40,044 nucleotides of DNA from Streptomyces graminilatus. Its GTDB lineage: Bacteria; Actinomycetota; Actinomycetes; Streptomycetales; Streptomycetaceae. Shown piece after piece: positions 15,124 to 23,601 of this stretch. The position numbers and the translations under genes are program-made. The stretch lies in contig NZ_LIQQ01000066.1 in NCBI RefSeq assembly GCF_001418565.1, positions 1 through 40,044 of the forward strand. Direction: 5' to 3'. The stretch's first letter is position 1. The number at the start of each line of letters is the position of its first letter. Under the pieces are notes generated by a model. The model had not been told where the DNA came from, did not search any database, and saw nothing but the letters and a program-made list of their open reading frames with translations.

Positions 15124-16044
15124 TCACTTCAGGGCCCCCAGCGTCACGCCGGTCCGCCAGAAGCGCCGCATCGCGACCATCATGATCGCCATCGGCACGA
15201 TGGACAGCAGCGCGCCCGTCAGGACGAGACTGGTCACGTCGACGCCCGACTCCAGGCGTTTGCCGGTCCAGTTGTACAGGCCCAGATTGAGGGTCCAGTT
15301 CTCCTCGCCGCGCAGCACGGTCAGCGGGAGGAAGAAGGCGTTCCAGGTGTTGACGAAGGCGAGCAGGAACACCGTGGCGCCGCCCGTGGTCATCATCCGC
15401 AGCACGATGCTGAAGAAGATCCGCACCTCGCCGGCGCCGTCGATCCGCGCCGCCTCCAGCAGCTCGAAGGGGATCGTGGCCTCCGTGTACACCTTGGCCA
15501 GATACACACTGAACGGGTTGATCAGGCAGGGGATCAGCATCGCCCAGGGCGTGTCGACCAGCCCGATCGCCGAGAACAGCAGATACAGCGGCAGGGTGAG
15601 CAGCGCGATCGGGATCAGGAACGACCCCACCACGCACGCGAAGACGACACCCCGGCCGGGAAAGTCGAACCGGGCGAGCCCGTACCCCGTCGCCAGCGCG
15701 ATCAGCGTGCCGCCGAGGGAACCGACACCGGCGTACAGGAACGAGTTGGCGGTCCAGCGCAGGAAGATGCCGTCCTCGTAGGTGAACACCTGCTGGAGGT
15801 TGTCCCACAGATGCCAGCCGGAGAACCACAGCCCGTTGCTCTGGTACATCCCCACCCGGTCCTTGGTGGCGGCGATCATCAGCCAGTACACCGGGAACAG
15901 GCTGTAGGCGCTCGCCAGAACCAGCCCGACCAGCACGAACCGCTGCCCGCCGCGGGAGCGGGCCACCGGATCCGGGCGGCCGATCCGCCGCACGCCGGTC
16001 ACGGTCTGCGGCGCCTTCTCCTTGCGATGCTCGGTCAGCGCCAT
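15124..16044 (-). CDS. Carbohydrate ABC transporter permease, MalG type
   Basis: This 306-residue protein has about six membrane segments and the cytoplasmic EAA loop ELLEAARIDGAGEVRIFFSI, which docks with the ATPase. Its start overlaps the MalF-type permease stop by one base. No ATP-binding subunit is encoded here, as is usual for Streptomyces sugar transporters, which share the MsiK ATPase. It probably imports oligosaccharides released by the secreted enzymes of the divergent arm. Confidence 0.92.
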   Translation of the reverse strand: MALTEHRKEKAPQTVTGVRRIGRPDPVARSRGGQRFVLVGLVLASAYSLFPVYWLMIAATKDRVGMYQSNGLWFSGWHLWDNLQQVFTYEDGIFLRWTANSFLYAGVGSLGGTLIALATGYGLARFDFPGRGVVFACVVGSFLIPIALLTLPLYLLFSAIGLVDTPWAMLIPCLINPFSVYLAKVYTEATIPFELLEAARIDGAGEVRIFFSIVLRMMTTGGATVFLLAFVNTWNAFFLPLTVLRGEENWTLNLGLYNWTGKRLESGVDVTSLVLTGALLSIVPMAIMMVAMRRFWRTGVTLGALK

Positions 16045-16928
16045 CAGTTGGCCTCCCTTGAGGTCAGCCGATAGAAGAGGAAGGACGCCACCCCGAGGAT
16101 CAGGGCGAGCAGCACCGAAAGAGTCGCGGCGTAGTGGTAGTTGCCGGCGTTGAACGCCTGGTTGTAGATGATCATGATCGGGGTGAAGCTGTCGCTGACG
16201 GTCTGCGGTGTCACGTTCCTGAACAGCGCCGGTTCATTGAAGATCTGGAGCATCTGGATGATCGACAGCAGGGCGGTCAGGACGAGCGCCCCGCGCACGA
16301 ACGGGATCTTGATGCTCAGCGCGATCCGAGACTCGGAGGCACCGTCCAGCCGCGCGGCCTCGAACAGCTCGCGCGGCACGCCCTGGAGCGCCGCGTAGAT
16401 GATCACCATGTTGTAGCCGATGCCGTGCCAGGTCAGCAGATTGCCGATGGCCGGCCACACCATGGAGGGCGAGAAGAAGTTCCAGTCGAGTCCGAACAGT
16501 CCGGCGAGCGGCGTGAGCGGTCCCACCTCGGGGCTGTACAGATTGATCCACACGATCGCGGCGACGACACCGGGGATCATGTACGGCACCAGCAGCAGAA
16601 TCCGGAACCGTCCGGCCGCCCTGGCGCCGACCGCGTCCAGGAACAGCGCCAGGGCCAGGCTGACGACCAGCATGAACGGGATCTGCACACAGGCGAACAG
16701 CACCACCCGCAGGACGGAGCCGATGAACGCCGAGTCGGTGAGACCGTCGCGGTAGTTGTCCAGGCCCGCGAACTCGGTGGTCGAGCCGCCGAGGCCCAGC
16801 CCGGACTGCTTCTGGAGAAACAGCGACTGGTAGACCGCGTAGCCGATCGGGAGCAGGTACAGGAAGGCGAAGCCGAGCTGGAAGGGCACCGTGAAGGCGG
16901 CACCCTTCCAGCGCTGGGAGCGAATCAT
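16044..16928 (-). CDS. Carbohydrate ABC transporter permease, MalF type
   Basis: This 294-residue integral membrane protein has its first helix near residues 12-32 and the EAA loop ELFEAARLDGASESRIALSI near residue 190. It forms the heterodimeric channel with the following MalG-type permease. It lies 10 bp after the binding-protein gene in the same operon. Confidence 0.92.
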   Translation of the reverse strand: MIRSQRWKGAAFTVPFQLGFAFLYLLPIGYAVYQSLFLQKQSGLGLGGSTTEFAGLDNYRDGLTDSAFIGSVLRVVLFACVQIPFMLVVSLALALFLDAVGARAAGRFRILLLVPYMIPGVVAAIVWINLYSPEVGPLTPLAGLFGLDWNFFSPSMVWPAIGNLLTWHGIGYNMVIIYAALQGVPRELFEAARLDGASESRIALSIKIPFVRGALVLTALLSIIQMLQIFNEPALFRNVTPQTVSDSFTPIMIIYNQAFNAGNYHYAATLSVLLALILGVASFLFYRLTSREAN

Positions 16929-16938
16929 CGAGTCCGCC

Positions 16939-18282
16939 TCAGCCCTTGACGCTGATGCCGCGCTGCTTCAGGTCGTCGACCGTCCACTTCTGCATGTGCG
17001 CCAGCAGATCGGTGACCTTCTGCTGCTTGCTGACGACCTTCGCCCACTCGTCCTGCAACTGCGTGAACATCGCCGTCCAGTTCGGCCCGAAGGTCCAGTC
17101 GGTGGTGACGGTGTCCAGGCTGTCCGTCACGACCTTCTTCGCGGGCTCGTAGTTCTTCCCGAGCAGCTTCTCGGAGATCGCCTCCGACACATACGCGTCG
17201 CTGTCGGCCAGCGCCGGCATCACACCGCTGCCGGTCTCCGGGCTCGCCATGGTCTTCACGGCCCCGGCGTCGGTCGACATCCACAGCGCGGCCTCGGCGG
17301 CCTGCTCCTTGGCCTCGCAGTCCTCGGTCACCAGCGTCAGATTGCCGCTCTGGTTGGTCCCGGCCGGTGTCCTGGCCGCCTCCCCCTGGAACGCCGGCCA
17401 GGGCGACAGCGCCCACTTGCCGAAGGACTTGGTGAAGTTCTGCACCATGCCGGACATCTGCCAGGTGGAGATCTGCCGGGTCGCGGTGCCGCCGTTGTCG
17501 TAGTTGCGCTGCACGGCCGCGTAGTCCGCGAAGGAGAGCTTGGAGTTGAGGTCGTTGTCGACGATCTCCTGGATCACCTTCGCGGCCTTGAGCGTGCCCT
17601 CGTCCTGGAAGTTCACCACCCATGAGTCGCCGTCGATGGCGTACCAGTGCGCCCCGGCCTGCATCGCCAGCACCTCAAGCGTGCTGGGGTCCTCACCGGC
17701 GTAGTTGGTGATCTTGACGCCGTGCTTCTTCAGCTCCTTGCCGGCGGTGATGAAGTCGTCCCAGGTCGCCGGTGCCTTGAGTCCGTACTTCTGGAAGAGG
17801 TCGGTGCGGTAGATGGTGAAGGCGGGCGCCGAGGCGGTCGGCACCCCGTACACCTTCCCCTGCACCTGACCGGTCGCCCACGAGCCGGCGTTGAACTTGT
17901 TCTTGTCGGCCTCGACGTACCGGGTGATGTCGGAGAGCGCACCCTGCGAGACCCAACTGGTCACGTACTCACCGGTGTTCTGGAGCAAGCAGGGCGCGTT
18001 GCCCGCCTTGACCGCGTTGGTGAGCTGCTTCTGCATGGTCAACTGGTCGGTGACCTTCGTGTACTTGAGCCGCACGTCCTTGTGCGAGGCGTTGAACGCC
18101 TCGACGACCGCCTGCTGCCCGTTGGCCCAGCCCCAGAAGTCCAGGGTGACCGGGCCGGAGCCCTTGGACCCCGAGCCGGAGTCCTGCGAGTCGTTTCCGC
18201 CGCAGGCGGCGAGCAGACCTGTCAGTGCGATTCCCGCGACGGCGGCGGAGGCGAACCTTCTCCGGGGGCTGGTGAAGTTCAT
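16939..18282 (-). CDS. Sugar-binding lipoprotein of an ABC transporter (extracellular solute-binding protein family 1)
   Basis: This 447-residue protein starts at ATG 18282 after a GAAGGA site. Residues 1-27 form a lipoprotein signal ending LLAAC, with Cys27 as the lipidated residue. A Gly/Ser-rich linker and the family 1 binding fold follow (LDFWGWANGQQAVVEAFNAS onward). It captures a mono- or oligosaccharide outside the membrane and delivers it to the two permeases downstream. The 459-bp leader holds two LacI-type operator-like sites, so sugar-relieved repression by the upstream LacI protein is expected. Confidence 0.92.
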   Translation of the reverse strand: MNFTSPRRRFASAAVAGIALTGLLAACGGNDSQDSGSGSKGSGPVTLDFWGWANGQQAVVEAFNASHKDVRLKYTKVTDQLTMQKQLTNAVKAGNAPCLLQNTGEYVTSWVSQGALSDITRYVEADKNKFNAGSWATGQVQGKVYGVPTASAPAFTIYRTDLFQKYGLKAPATWDDFITAGKELKKHGVKITNYAGEDPSTLEVLAMQAGAHWYAIDGDSWVVNFQDEGTLKAAKVIQEIVDNDLNSKLSFADYAAVQRNYDNGGTATRQISTWQMSGMVQNFTKSFGKWALSPWPAFQGEAARTPAGTNQSGNLTLVTEDCEAKEQAAEAALWMSTDAGAVKTMASPETGSGVMPALADSDAYVSEAISEKLLGKNYEPAKKVVTDSLDTVTTDWTFGPNWTAMFTQLQDEWAKVVSKQQKVTDLLAHMQKWTVDDLKQRGISVKG

Positions 18283-18413
18283 CAGACCGTGATCCTTCGG
18301 AATGGGAGAGAGCGTGCTTGCTTCGAGGCGGCTGCGACAAGGAGGCGCCGGCCGGGAACGGCGGCGGGAATCCATCGGCTCGCGGTTGCGGAGCCGGCCA
18401 AGCGGAAGCGGTA

Positions 18414-18425
18414 GTAAGCGGTTGC
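18414..18425. promoter_or_regulatory. LacI-type operator-like site A
   Basis: GTAAGCGGTTGC lies 132 bp upstream of the binding-protein start, in the leader of the transporter operon. On the minus strand the extended site fits the LacI/CcpA-like consensus TGNAANCGNTNNCA except at its last base. It shares AACCGCTTAC with site B. Confidence 0.6.
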
Positions 18426-18630
18426 AGGGAAGGTAGGCCGGGAGCTGAGCGCATGGCAAGAGGTGGGCGGATATTTGTTACGGCGGGTTGTCGCGGGGAT
18501 TAGCGCGGGAGGCGCTGCGGCTCTGCCCGCACAGGAAGCCATAACTCCAGGTCAGAGCCAATGACATGACGTCGGCAGGCGGACGGGACGACCCTCGGCC
18601 GGACCGCTCGCCCACCTGCGAGGAACCCGG

Positions 18631-18642
18631 GAAACCGCTTAC
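18631..18642. promoter_or_regulatory. LacI-type operator-like site B
   Basis: GAAACCGCTTAC (GTAAGCGGTTTC on the minus strand) lies in an unusually A+T-rich patch between the LacI stop and the transporter operon. Two spaced sites before one operon would allow looping or cooperative repression. Confidence 0.6.
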
Positions 18643-18683
18643 GAAACAAATACTTCCAGCGACTCCCGCGTCATCACCAATGC

Positions 18684-18745
18684 CTGAGCTTGTTCTTTAT
18701 GGTCTGAGGCCCGATTCGACCTCAGACCATAAAGAACAAGCTCAG
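18684..18745. terminator. Perfect 26-bp inverted repeat with 10-base loop at the LacI stop codon
   Basis: The arm 18684-18709 (beginning CTGAGCTTGTTC) is the exact reverse complement of 18720-18745, with a 10-base spacer. The LacI stop codon (18742-18744) lies inside the second arm, so the hairpin begins exactly where translation ends. The position fits a terminator separating LacI from the transporter operon. However, 26 perfect pairs at about 46% GC, without a U-tract, is unusual for this genome. Confidence 0.7.
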
Positions 18746-19833
18746 CCGCGCCGGGTGGCGGGCGGCCGCACGGAGTTGCGTACGACGACATGGGTGCCCA
18801 GCACCAGATGGTCCCCGTCCCGGCCCTTGCGGCGCCCGGAGACGCCCTCCCGCCGGTCGGCGACGGCGCGCAGCGCCACCCGCCCCATCTCCTCGTACGG
18901 CACGTGCACGGTGGTGAGTTGAGGGGTGAGCTGGGAGGCGAGCGGGATGTCGTCGTACCCCACGATCGACACGTCCTCCGGCACCCGCAGCCCCGCCGCC
19001 CGCAAGGCCTGCATGGCGCCGGCCGCGACGACGTCGGTCCCGGCGAGAACGGCGGTGAAGCCCGGGGTCTCCTCCAGCGCGGCCTCGACGGCCTCGTACC
19101 CGTGCTCGTAGTCGTAGGGCCCGCGCCGCACCAGAGCCGGGGCGAACGGCACGCCGTAGGCCTCGAAGGCCCGCTGTGCGCCCCTCAACCGCCCCTGGGC
19201 GGTGGTGAGTTCGGAGTGGCCCGGCAGGACGAGCACCTCGCGATGCCCGGCGGACAGCAGATGGCTGGCCATGGCGTAGGCGCCGCCCTCGTTGTCGTAG
19301 TCCACGGTCGTCGCCGGCACGTCGCCCTCCAGCGGCGGCCTGCCCACCAGGACCAGGTGCGACCCCGCGGCGTCCAGCGAGCGCGCGAACCGGGCCATGC
19401 GCAGCTGGTACTCGTCGTAGTCGTAGGCGCCGCCCAGCAGCACCACCGCCGCGACACCCTGCTGGCGCATGAGGTTGACCAGCGCGAGCTCCCGCTCGGG
19501 ATCGTCCCCGGTGGTCCCCACCAGCGAAAGCCAGCCCCGCAGCGTGGCCGCGCCCTCGACGCCCTTGGCCACGTGGGCGAACGCGGCGCCGGTGATGTTG
19601 TTGATCAGGATGGCCACGGTGGGCGTACCGCCGCCGGCCAGGGAGCGGGCGTGGGCGTTGGTGACGTAGTCCAGGTCCCGGACGACCTTCATCACCCGGC
19701 GGCGCAGGTCCTCCGACACCGGGTAGTTGCCGGACAGCACACGCGACACGCTGGCGACGGAGACGCCGGCGCGTTCCGCCACGTCCCGGATGGTGGCCCG
19801 GCCGGCGTCGCCGGCCGTCTTGCGTTGACTCAC
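18742..19833 (-). CDS. LacI-family transcriptional regulator of the polysaccharide locus
   Basis: This 363-residue protein starts at a GTG after GAAGGAG. The headpiece TIRDVAERAGVSVASVSRVL and hinge residues (DYVTNAHARSLAGG) are followed by a periplasmic-binding-protein-like ligand domain (PTVAILINNITGAAFAHV, SIVGYDDIPLASQLTPQLTT). All domains are complete. It lies between the hydroxyacid dehydrogenase and the transporter operon, and the surrounding promoters carry LacI-type sites, so it is the probable local repressor responding to an imported sugar. Confidence 0.93.
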   Translation of the reverse strand: MSQRKTAGDAGRATIRDVAERAGVSVASVSRVLSGNYPVSEDLRRRVMKVVRDLDYVTNAHARSLAGGGTPTVAILINNITGAAFAHVAKGVEGAATLRGWLSLVGTTGDDPERELALVNLMRQQGVAAVVLLGGAYDYDEYQLRMARFARSLDAAGSHLVLVGRPPLEGDVPATTVDYDNEGGAYAMASHLLSAGHREVLVLPGHSELTTAQGRLRGAQRAFEAYGVPFAPALVRRGPYDYEHGYEAVEAALEETPGFTAVLAGTDVVAAGAMQALRAAGLRVPEDVSIVGYDDIPLASQLTPQLTTVHVPYEEMGRVALRAVADRREGVSGRRKGRDGDHLVLGTHVVVRNSVRPPATRRG

Positions 19834-19924
19834 CCTCGAGGCTCCTTCACCGTTGCGCCCACCCGGCCCTGAGCCCGGGAAACGCGCCCCCCACAGACGC
19901 GGAAACCGTATCCCACTCCCACCC

Positions 19925-20932
19925 TCAGGCCACCCGCACCAAATCGATCTCCCGCACCTCATGCGCCAACCCCACTCCGCCCACCACCCGCTCCAGCTCC
20001 TCCACCACGATCCACCCCAGCCGCTCCAGCTCATTGCCGAGCGACCCGGCGATATGGGGCGTCAGGAACACATTGGGCAGGTGATACAGCGGCGACCCCG
20101 CGGGCAGCGGCTCCGGCTCGGTCACGTCGAGCACCGCGTGCAGCCGCCCGGAGACAAGCTCATCCGTCAGCGCCTCGGGATCGATCAATGCCCCCCGTGA
20201 CGTGTTGATCAGCACTCCGCCATCCCGGATCAGCGCGAGCCGGTCCCCGTCGAGCATCCGGTACGTCTCGGGGATGTCCGGCGCGTGCAGGCTGACGATG
20301 TCGCTTTGCCGCAGCAGGTCCTCCAGCGACAGCAACTCCGCCCCGAACTCGGCGGCTTCGGCGGCGCTGACGTACGGATCGTGCAGCAGCACCGTGAAGT
20401 CGAACGGCCGCAGCAGCTCCAGCAGCCGGCGGCCGACCCGCGACGCGCCGATGACGCCGACGCGGCGGCCGACGTTCCCGGTGTCGGCGGTCTCGGCGGT
20501 GGACGGGTAGGTGTGCGAGGCGCGGAAGCGCTCCCGGTGGGCGAAGGTGTCCTTGCCGGCGAGCAGGATCATGGCGAGCGTGTACTCGGCGACGGGCAGC
20601 GCGTTGCCCGTCACGGCGCTGGAGACGGCGACGCCCGCTTTCCACAGCGCGTCGCCGACCAGCGAGCGGACCGAGCCGGCCGCGTGCAGGACGGCGCGCA
20701 GCGCGGGTGCGACGGCGAGGGCGTCGCTGTCGAGGCGGGGGCAGCCCCAGCCGGTGATGAGCACCTCGGCCCGGGCGAGGGCCTCGGCGGTCGCCGGGTC
20801 GGCGAAGTCGCGTACGACGAGCGCGGGGTCGATGACGGCCGTCTGCCTGAGCCGGGCCATCAGCGGTGGCGGGAAGAGCAGGGGGAGGTGCACCGGATCC
20901 ATCGCGAACACGGCCCTCGGCAGGCTGGGCAT
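19925..20932 (-). CDS. D-isomer-specific 2-hydroxyacid dehydrogenase
   Basis: This 335-residue NAD(P)-dependent enzyme has the Rossmann motif GVIGASRVGRR near residue 160. It carries the catalytic Arg in NTSRGALID, Glu in DVTEPEPLP and His in LTPHIAGS. AGGAGAG precedes the ATG. The family reduces 2-oxoacids or oxidises D-2-hydroxyacids; within this locus it may handle a keto acid from uronate or pentose breakdown, which is inference. It lies upstream of LacI (91 bp) on the same strand, and its promoter region carries operator-like site D. Confidence 0.9.
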   Translation of the reverse strand: MPSLPRAVFAMDPVHLPLLFPPPLMARLRQTAVIDPALVVRDFADPATAEALARAEVLITGWGCPRLDSDALAVAPALRAVLHAAGSVRSLVGDALWKAGVAVSSAVTGNALPVAEYTLAMILLAGKDTFAHRERFRASHTYPSTAETADTGNVGRRVGVIGASRVGRRLLELLRPFDFTVLLHDPYVSAAEAAEFGAELLSLEDLLRQSDIVSLHAPDIPETYRMLDGDRLALIRDGGVLINTSRGALIDPEALTDELVSGRLHAVLDVTEPEPLPAGSPLYHLPNVFLTPHIAGSLGNELERLGWIVVEELERVVGGVGLAHEVREIDLVRVA

Positions 20933-20966
20933 GGCTCTCCTGAGACAGTCATCGGAAACATTTTCA

Positions 20967-20978
20967 GAAAGCGTCTTC
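20967..20978. promoter_or_regulatory. LacI-type operator-like site D
   Basis: GAAAGCGTCTTC lies 35 bp upstream of the hydroxyacid dehydrogenase start. A second small dyad, GAAACATTTTC, is next to it at 20955-20965. It is a weaker match to the GTAAnCGnTT family than sites A, B, C and E, but it is in the right place for control of this gene. Confidence 0.4.
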
Positions 20979-21097
20979 TACCGTAGATCTGCCAAGTGGG
21001 CCGGTCAATCGGTGCGGTGAGAAGCCGGTTCCCTGACCTCGGCGAGACGGACGGTGGGCGGTGCTCATCATGTACTCACCCCTTGGGAACAGATCCA

Positions 21098-21109
21098 GAA
21101 ACCGGTTAC
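21098..21109. promoter_or_regulatory. LacI-type operator-like site E
   Basis: GAAACCGGTTAC reads GTAACCGGTTTC on the other strand and differs from site B by one base. It lies about 200 bp before the plus-strand pseudogene/GH28/lyase operon and would place the secreted enzymes under the same LacI repressor as the transporter. Confidence 0.6.
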
Positions 21110-21302
21110 TGACTCTTTTCGAAAGTTCGCCGGGACTCTTGACGCCGTATGCAATCCCGCAAGAAGCTCTGGCCCAGCACCTTCGGCAACCGGTTGCTAC
21201 GGGAGTCCCCACGTCACCACTTCATCGCCCACCGGCCGGATCTGGCCGCCCGCGCGATCGGTGGTCGATATTTCGCACAAGCTGAGCAGGAGGTGGTGTG
21301 CC

Positions 21303-22036
21303 ATGCGCCCACATGCCGGTGGTGCCCCTACCGGCGCCTCATCGAGCCGCCGCCGATTCCTCGCCCTTTCCGTGGGCGCGGTCGGTGCGACCGCGGTGAG
21401 CGGCTGCGCGTTGCAGGTGTCGAACGGCGTCGGCGGTTCGGGCGAGACCGTCACCGTGATGGTGAACTCCGGCGACATCCTCCCGGAGCAGGTCCGGCAG
21501 GCTAAGGAGGACCTCGCCATCAAGATCGTCCTAGTGAAGTACGACATCACCAAGCTGATCGCGATGCTCACCAGCGGCAGCCCGCCCGACCTGGTACGCG
21601 GCGTCGGCGCCGTCGACCTGCCGTACTTCGCGGCTCGCGACGTGGCCGAGGAACTGGACCCCTGCTTCGCCCGGAGCGACGTCCTCGCGCTCGACTGCCG
21701 CGCGAGCTGGAGGAGGCCGCGATCGTCGACGGCTGCCGATACCCGTCGATCTTCTGACGGATCTTCCTGCCGCAGTCCTGGCCGGTGCTGTCCGCGAGCT
21801 TCATCATCGCCTTCACCTGGACCTGGGGCGACTGCATCGCGCCGCAGCTCCTGCTGTCCACCGACCGCACCACCCTCACCGTCGCCGTGATGACCGCCTA
21901 CGTCAACGAGGCCGGCACGCCCGTCCCGGAACTCCAGGCCGCCGCCTCCGTGATGTACGTCGTCCCGATCCTGCTGATCTTCCTCATCGCCCAGCGCGGT
22001 TTCGTCGCCGGGATGTCCACGTCCGGGCTCAAGTAG
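21303..22036 (+). pseudogene. Internally deleted transporter operon: sugar-binding lipoprotein start joined to MalG-type permease end
   Basis: Codons 1 to about 128 from ATG 21303 are the start of a binding lipoprotein (RRRFLAL export motif, lipobox AVSGC, then VTVMVNSGDILPEQV). Near 21690 homology jumps, in another frame, to a MalG-type permease EAA loop (LPRELEEAAIVDGC). That permease continues through SASFIIAFTWTWGDC to its natural end VAGMSTSGLK at 22036. The permease frame also carries TGA at 21755-21757, where relatives have Trp. The rest of the binding protein, the first permease and most of the second are missing. It occupies the first position of the operon leading to the GH28-like enzyme. 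Confidence 0.85.
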
Positions 22037-22071
22037 CCCCTCTTGCCGACCTGTTGACCAAGGAGTCCCGC

Positions 22072-23601
22072 ATGAACACGCCCCTGTCCCGCCGCACCGC
22101 CCTGCAGTCCGCGGGCGCCACCGTCCTCGCCGCCGGCCTCACCTCGATGACCGCCACGGCGGCCGGGGCCGCGGACGGCGCCGACGCGGCGCCGAAGCTG
22201 GTGACCTACCCCCGGCCGTCCGCCATGCCGACCAACACCAGCTTCAAGGTGCGGGTCCGCAGCGCCCCGGACGGCGAGTGGCAGACCCTGGACATCTGGC
22301 GCCCCCAGCTGTCGGAGATCAACGCGGCCACCGGGTCGAGCAAGGTGTACAACTCGTCGCTGGCGTACTTCGACTTCCAGGGCTCCGTCGAGATCGAGGT
22401 CACCTACCTCAAGGGCGGCACCACCAAGGCCCGGGTCCGACCGGACTCCTACGGCATCAAGCCCGAGGTCCTCGGTGACACCCTGCGCCTCACCCTCGAC
22501 CAGCCGCGCAACATCGTCGTCCAGATCAACGACGACATCTTCGACTGCCTCCACCTGTTCGCCCGCGCCATCGAGAAGAAGCGACCGGCGCCGGACGACC
22601 CGAACGTCCTCTACTACGGCCCCGGCGTCCACACCACCGCCGACGGCTACCTCACCGTCCCCTCCGGCAAGACCGTCTACCTCGACGGCGGCGCCGTCCT
22701 CAAGGCCACCGTCCTCTTCCGGAACGTCGAGCACTCCGGACTCGCCGGCCGCGGTGTGCTCGCCGGGACGGTGGACGGCGGCGTCCTCGTCGAGAACTCC
22801 AGAAACATCGCCGTCGGCGCCGTCACGGTCCTCAACCCGAACGGCTACGCGGTCAAGCTCGGCGAGGCCACCGGCGTCACCATCAAGGGCCTCGGCTCCT
22901 TCAGCTCCAAGGGCTGGGGCGACGGAATCGACGTCTTCTGCAGCAGCGATGTCGTCGTCGACGGCGTCTTCATGCGCAACTCCGACGACTGCATAGCCCT
23001 CTACACCCACCGATGGGAGTACTACGGCGACACCACGCACGTCACGGTCCGCAACTCCACCCTCTGGGCGGACGTGGCCCACCCCATCAACATCGGCACG
23101 CACGGCAACACCGACAACCCCGAGGTCCTGAAGAACCTCACCTTCAAGAACCTCGACATCTGCGATCACCGCGAGCCGCAGCTCAACTACCAGGGCTGCA
23201 TCGCCCTCAACCCCGGCGACCGCAACCTGATCAAGAACGTGCGGATCGAGAACGTACGCGTCGAGGACTTCCGCTGGGGCCAGCTCGTCCACATGCGGAT
23301 CGCGTACAACACGAAGTGGAGCACCGCGGTCGGCCGCGGCATCCAGAACGTCTACATCAAGGACCTCACCTACACCGGCAAGCCGCTCGCCACCTGCCTG
23401 CTGCTCGGGTACGACGCCAAGCACGCCATCAAGGACGTCACCTTCGAGAACCTCGTGGTCAACGGCAAGGTGATCGCCGACTCGATGAAGAAGCCGGGCT
23501 GGTACCTCACCACCGACACCATCCCGATGCACGCCAACGAGCACGTGCTGAACCTGAAGTTCCTCACCACCGCCGAGGCCGAGGAGGCCGCCGCGTCATG
23601 A
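22072..23601 (+). CDS. Secreted GH28-like (polygalacturonase-type) beta-helix glycosidase
   Basis: This 509-residue protein follows AAGGAG. A Tat-type signal (SRRTALQSAGATVLAAGL, residues 6-23) ends at AAGAAD. A right-handed beta-helix follows, with GH28-like acidic pairs: Asp284/Asp287 in WGDGID and Asp305-Asp306 in NSDDCIALY. The usual GHG element is instead NIGTHGNTD. GH28 enzymes cleave galacturonan or rhamnogalacturonan linkages, though the N-terminal 150 residues and altered motifs make the exact substrate uncertain. Its stop overlaps the next start (ATGA), so it is coupled to the large lyase. Confidence 0.8.
   Translation: MNTPLSRRTALQSAGATVLAAGLTSMTATAAGAADGADAAPKLVTYPRPSAMPTNTSFKVRVRSAPDGEWQTLDIWRPQLSEINAATGSSKVYNSSLAYFDFQGSVEIEVTYLKGGTTKARVRPDSYGIKPEVLGDTLRLTLDQPRNIVVQINDDIFDCLHLFARAIEKKRPAPDDPNVLYYGPGVHTTADGYLTVPSGKTVYLDGGAVLKATVLFRNVEHSGLAGRGVLAGTVDGGVLVENSRNIAVGAVTVLNPNGYAVKLGEATGVTIKGLGSFSSKGWGDGIDVFCSSDVVVDGVFMRNSDDCIALYTHRWEYYGDTTHVTVRNSTLWADVAHPINIGTHGNTDNPEVLKNLTFKNLDICDHREPQLNYQGCIALNPGDRNLIKNVRIENVRVEDFRWGQLVHMRIAYNTKWSTAVGRGIQNVYIKDLTYTGKPLATCLLLGYDAKHAIKDVTFENLVVNGKVIADSMKKPGWYLTTDTIPMHANEHVLNLKFLTTAEAEEAAAS

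Noticed and set aside
21898..23544. 548-codon minus-strand frame opposite the GH28-like gene
   Set aside because: Val/Asp-rich composition of an antisense frame, with no motif.
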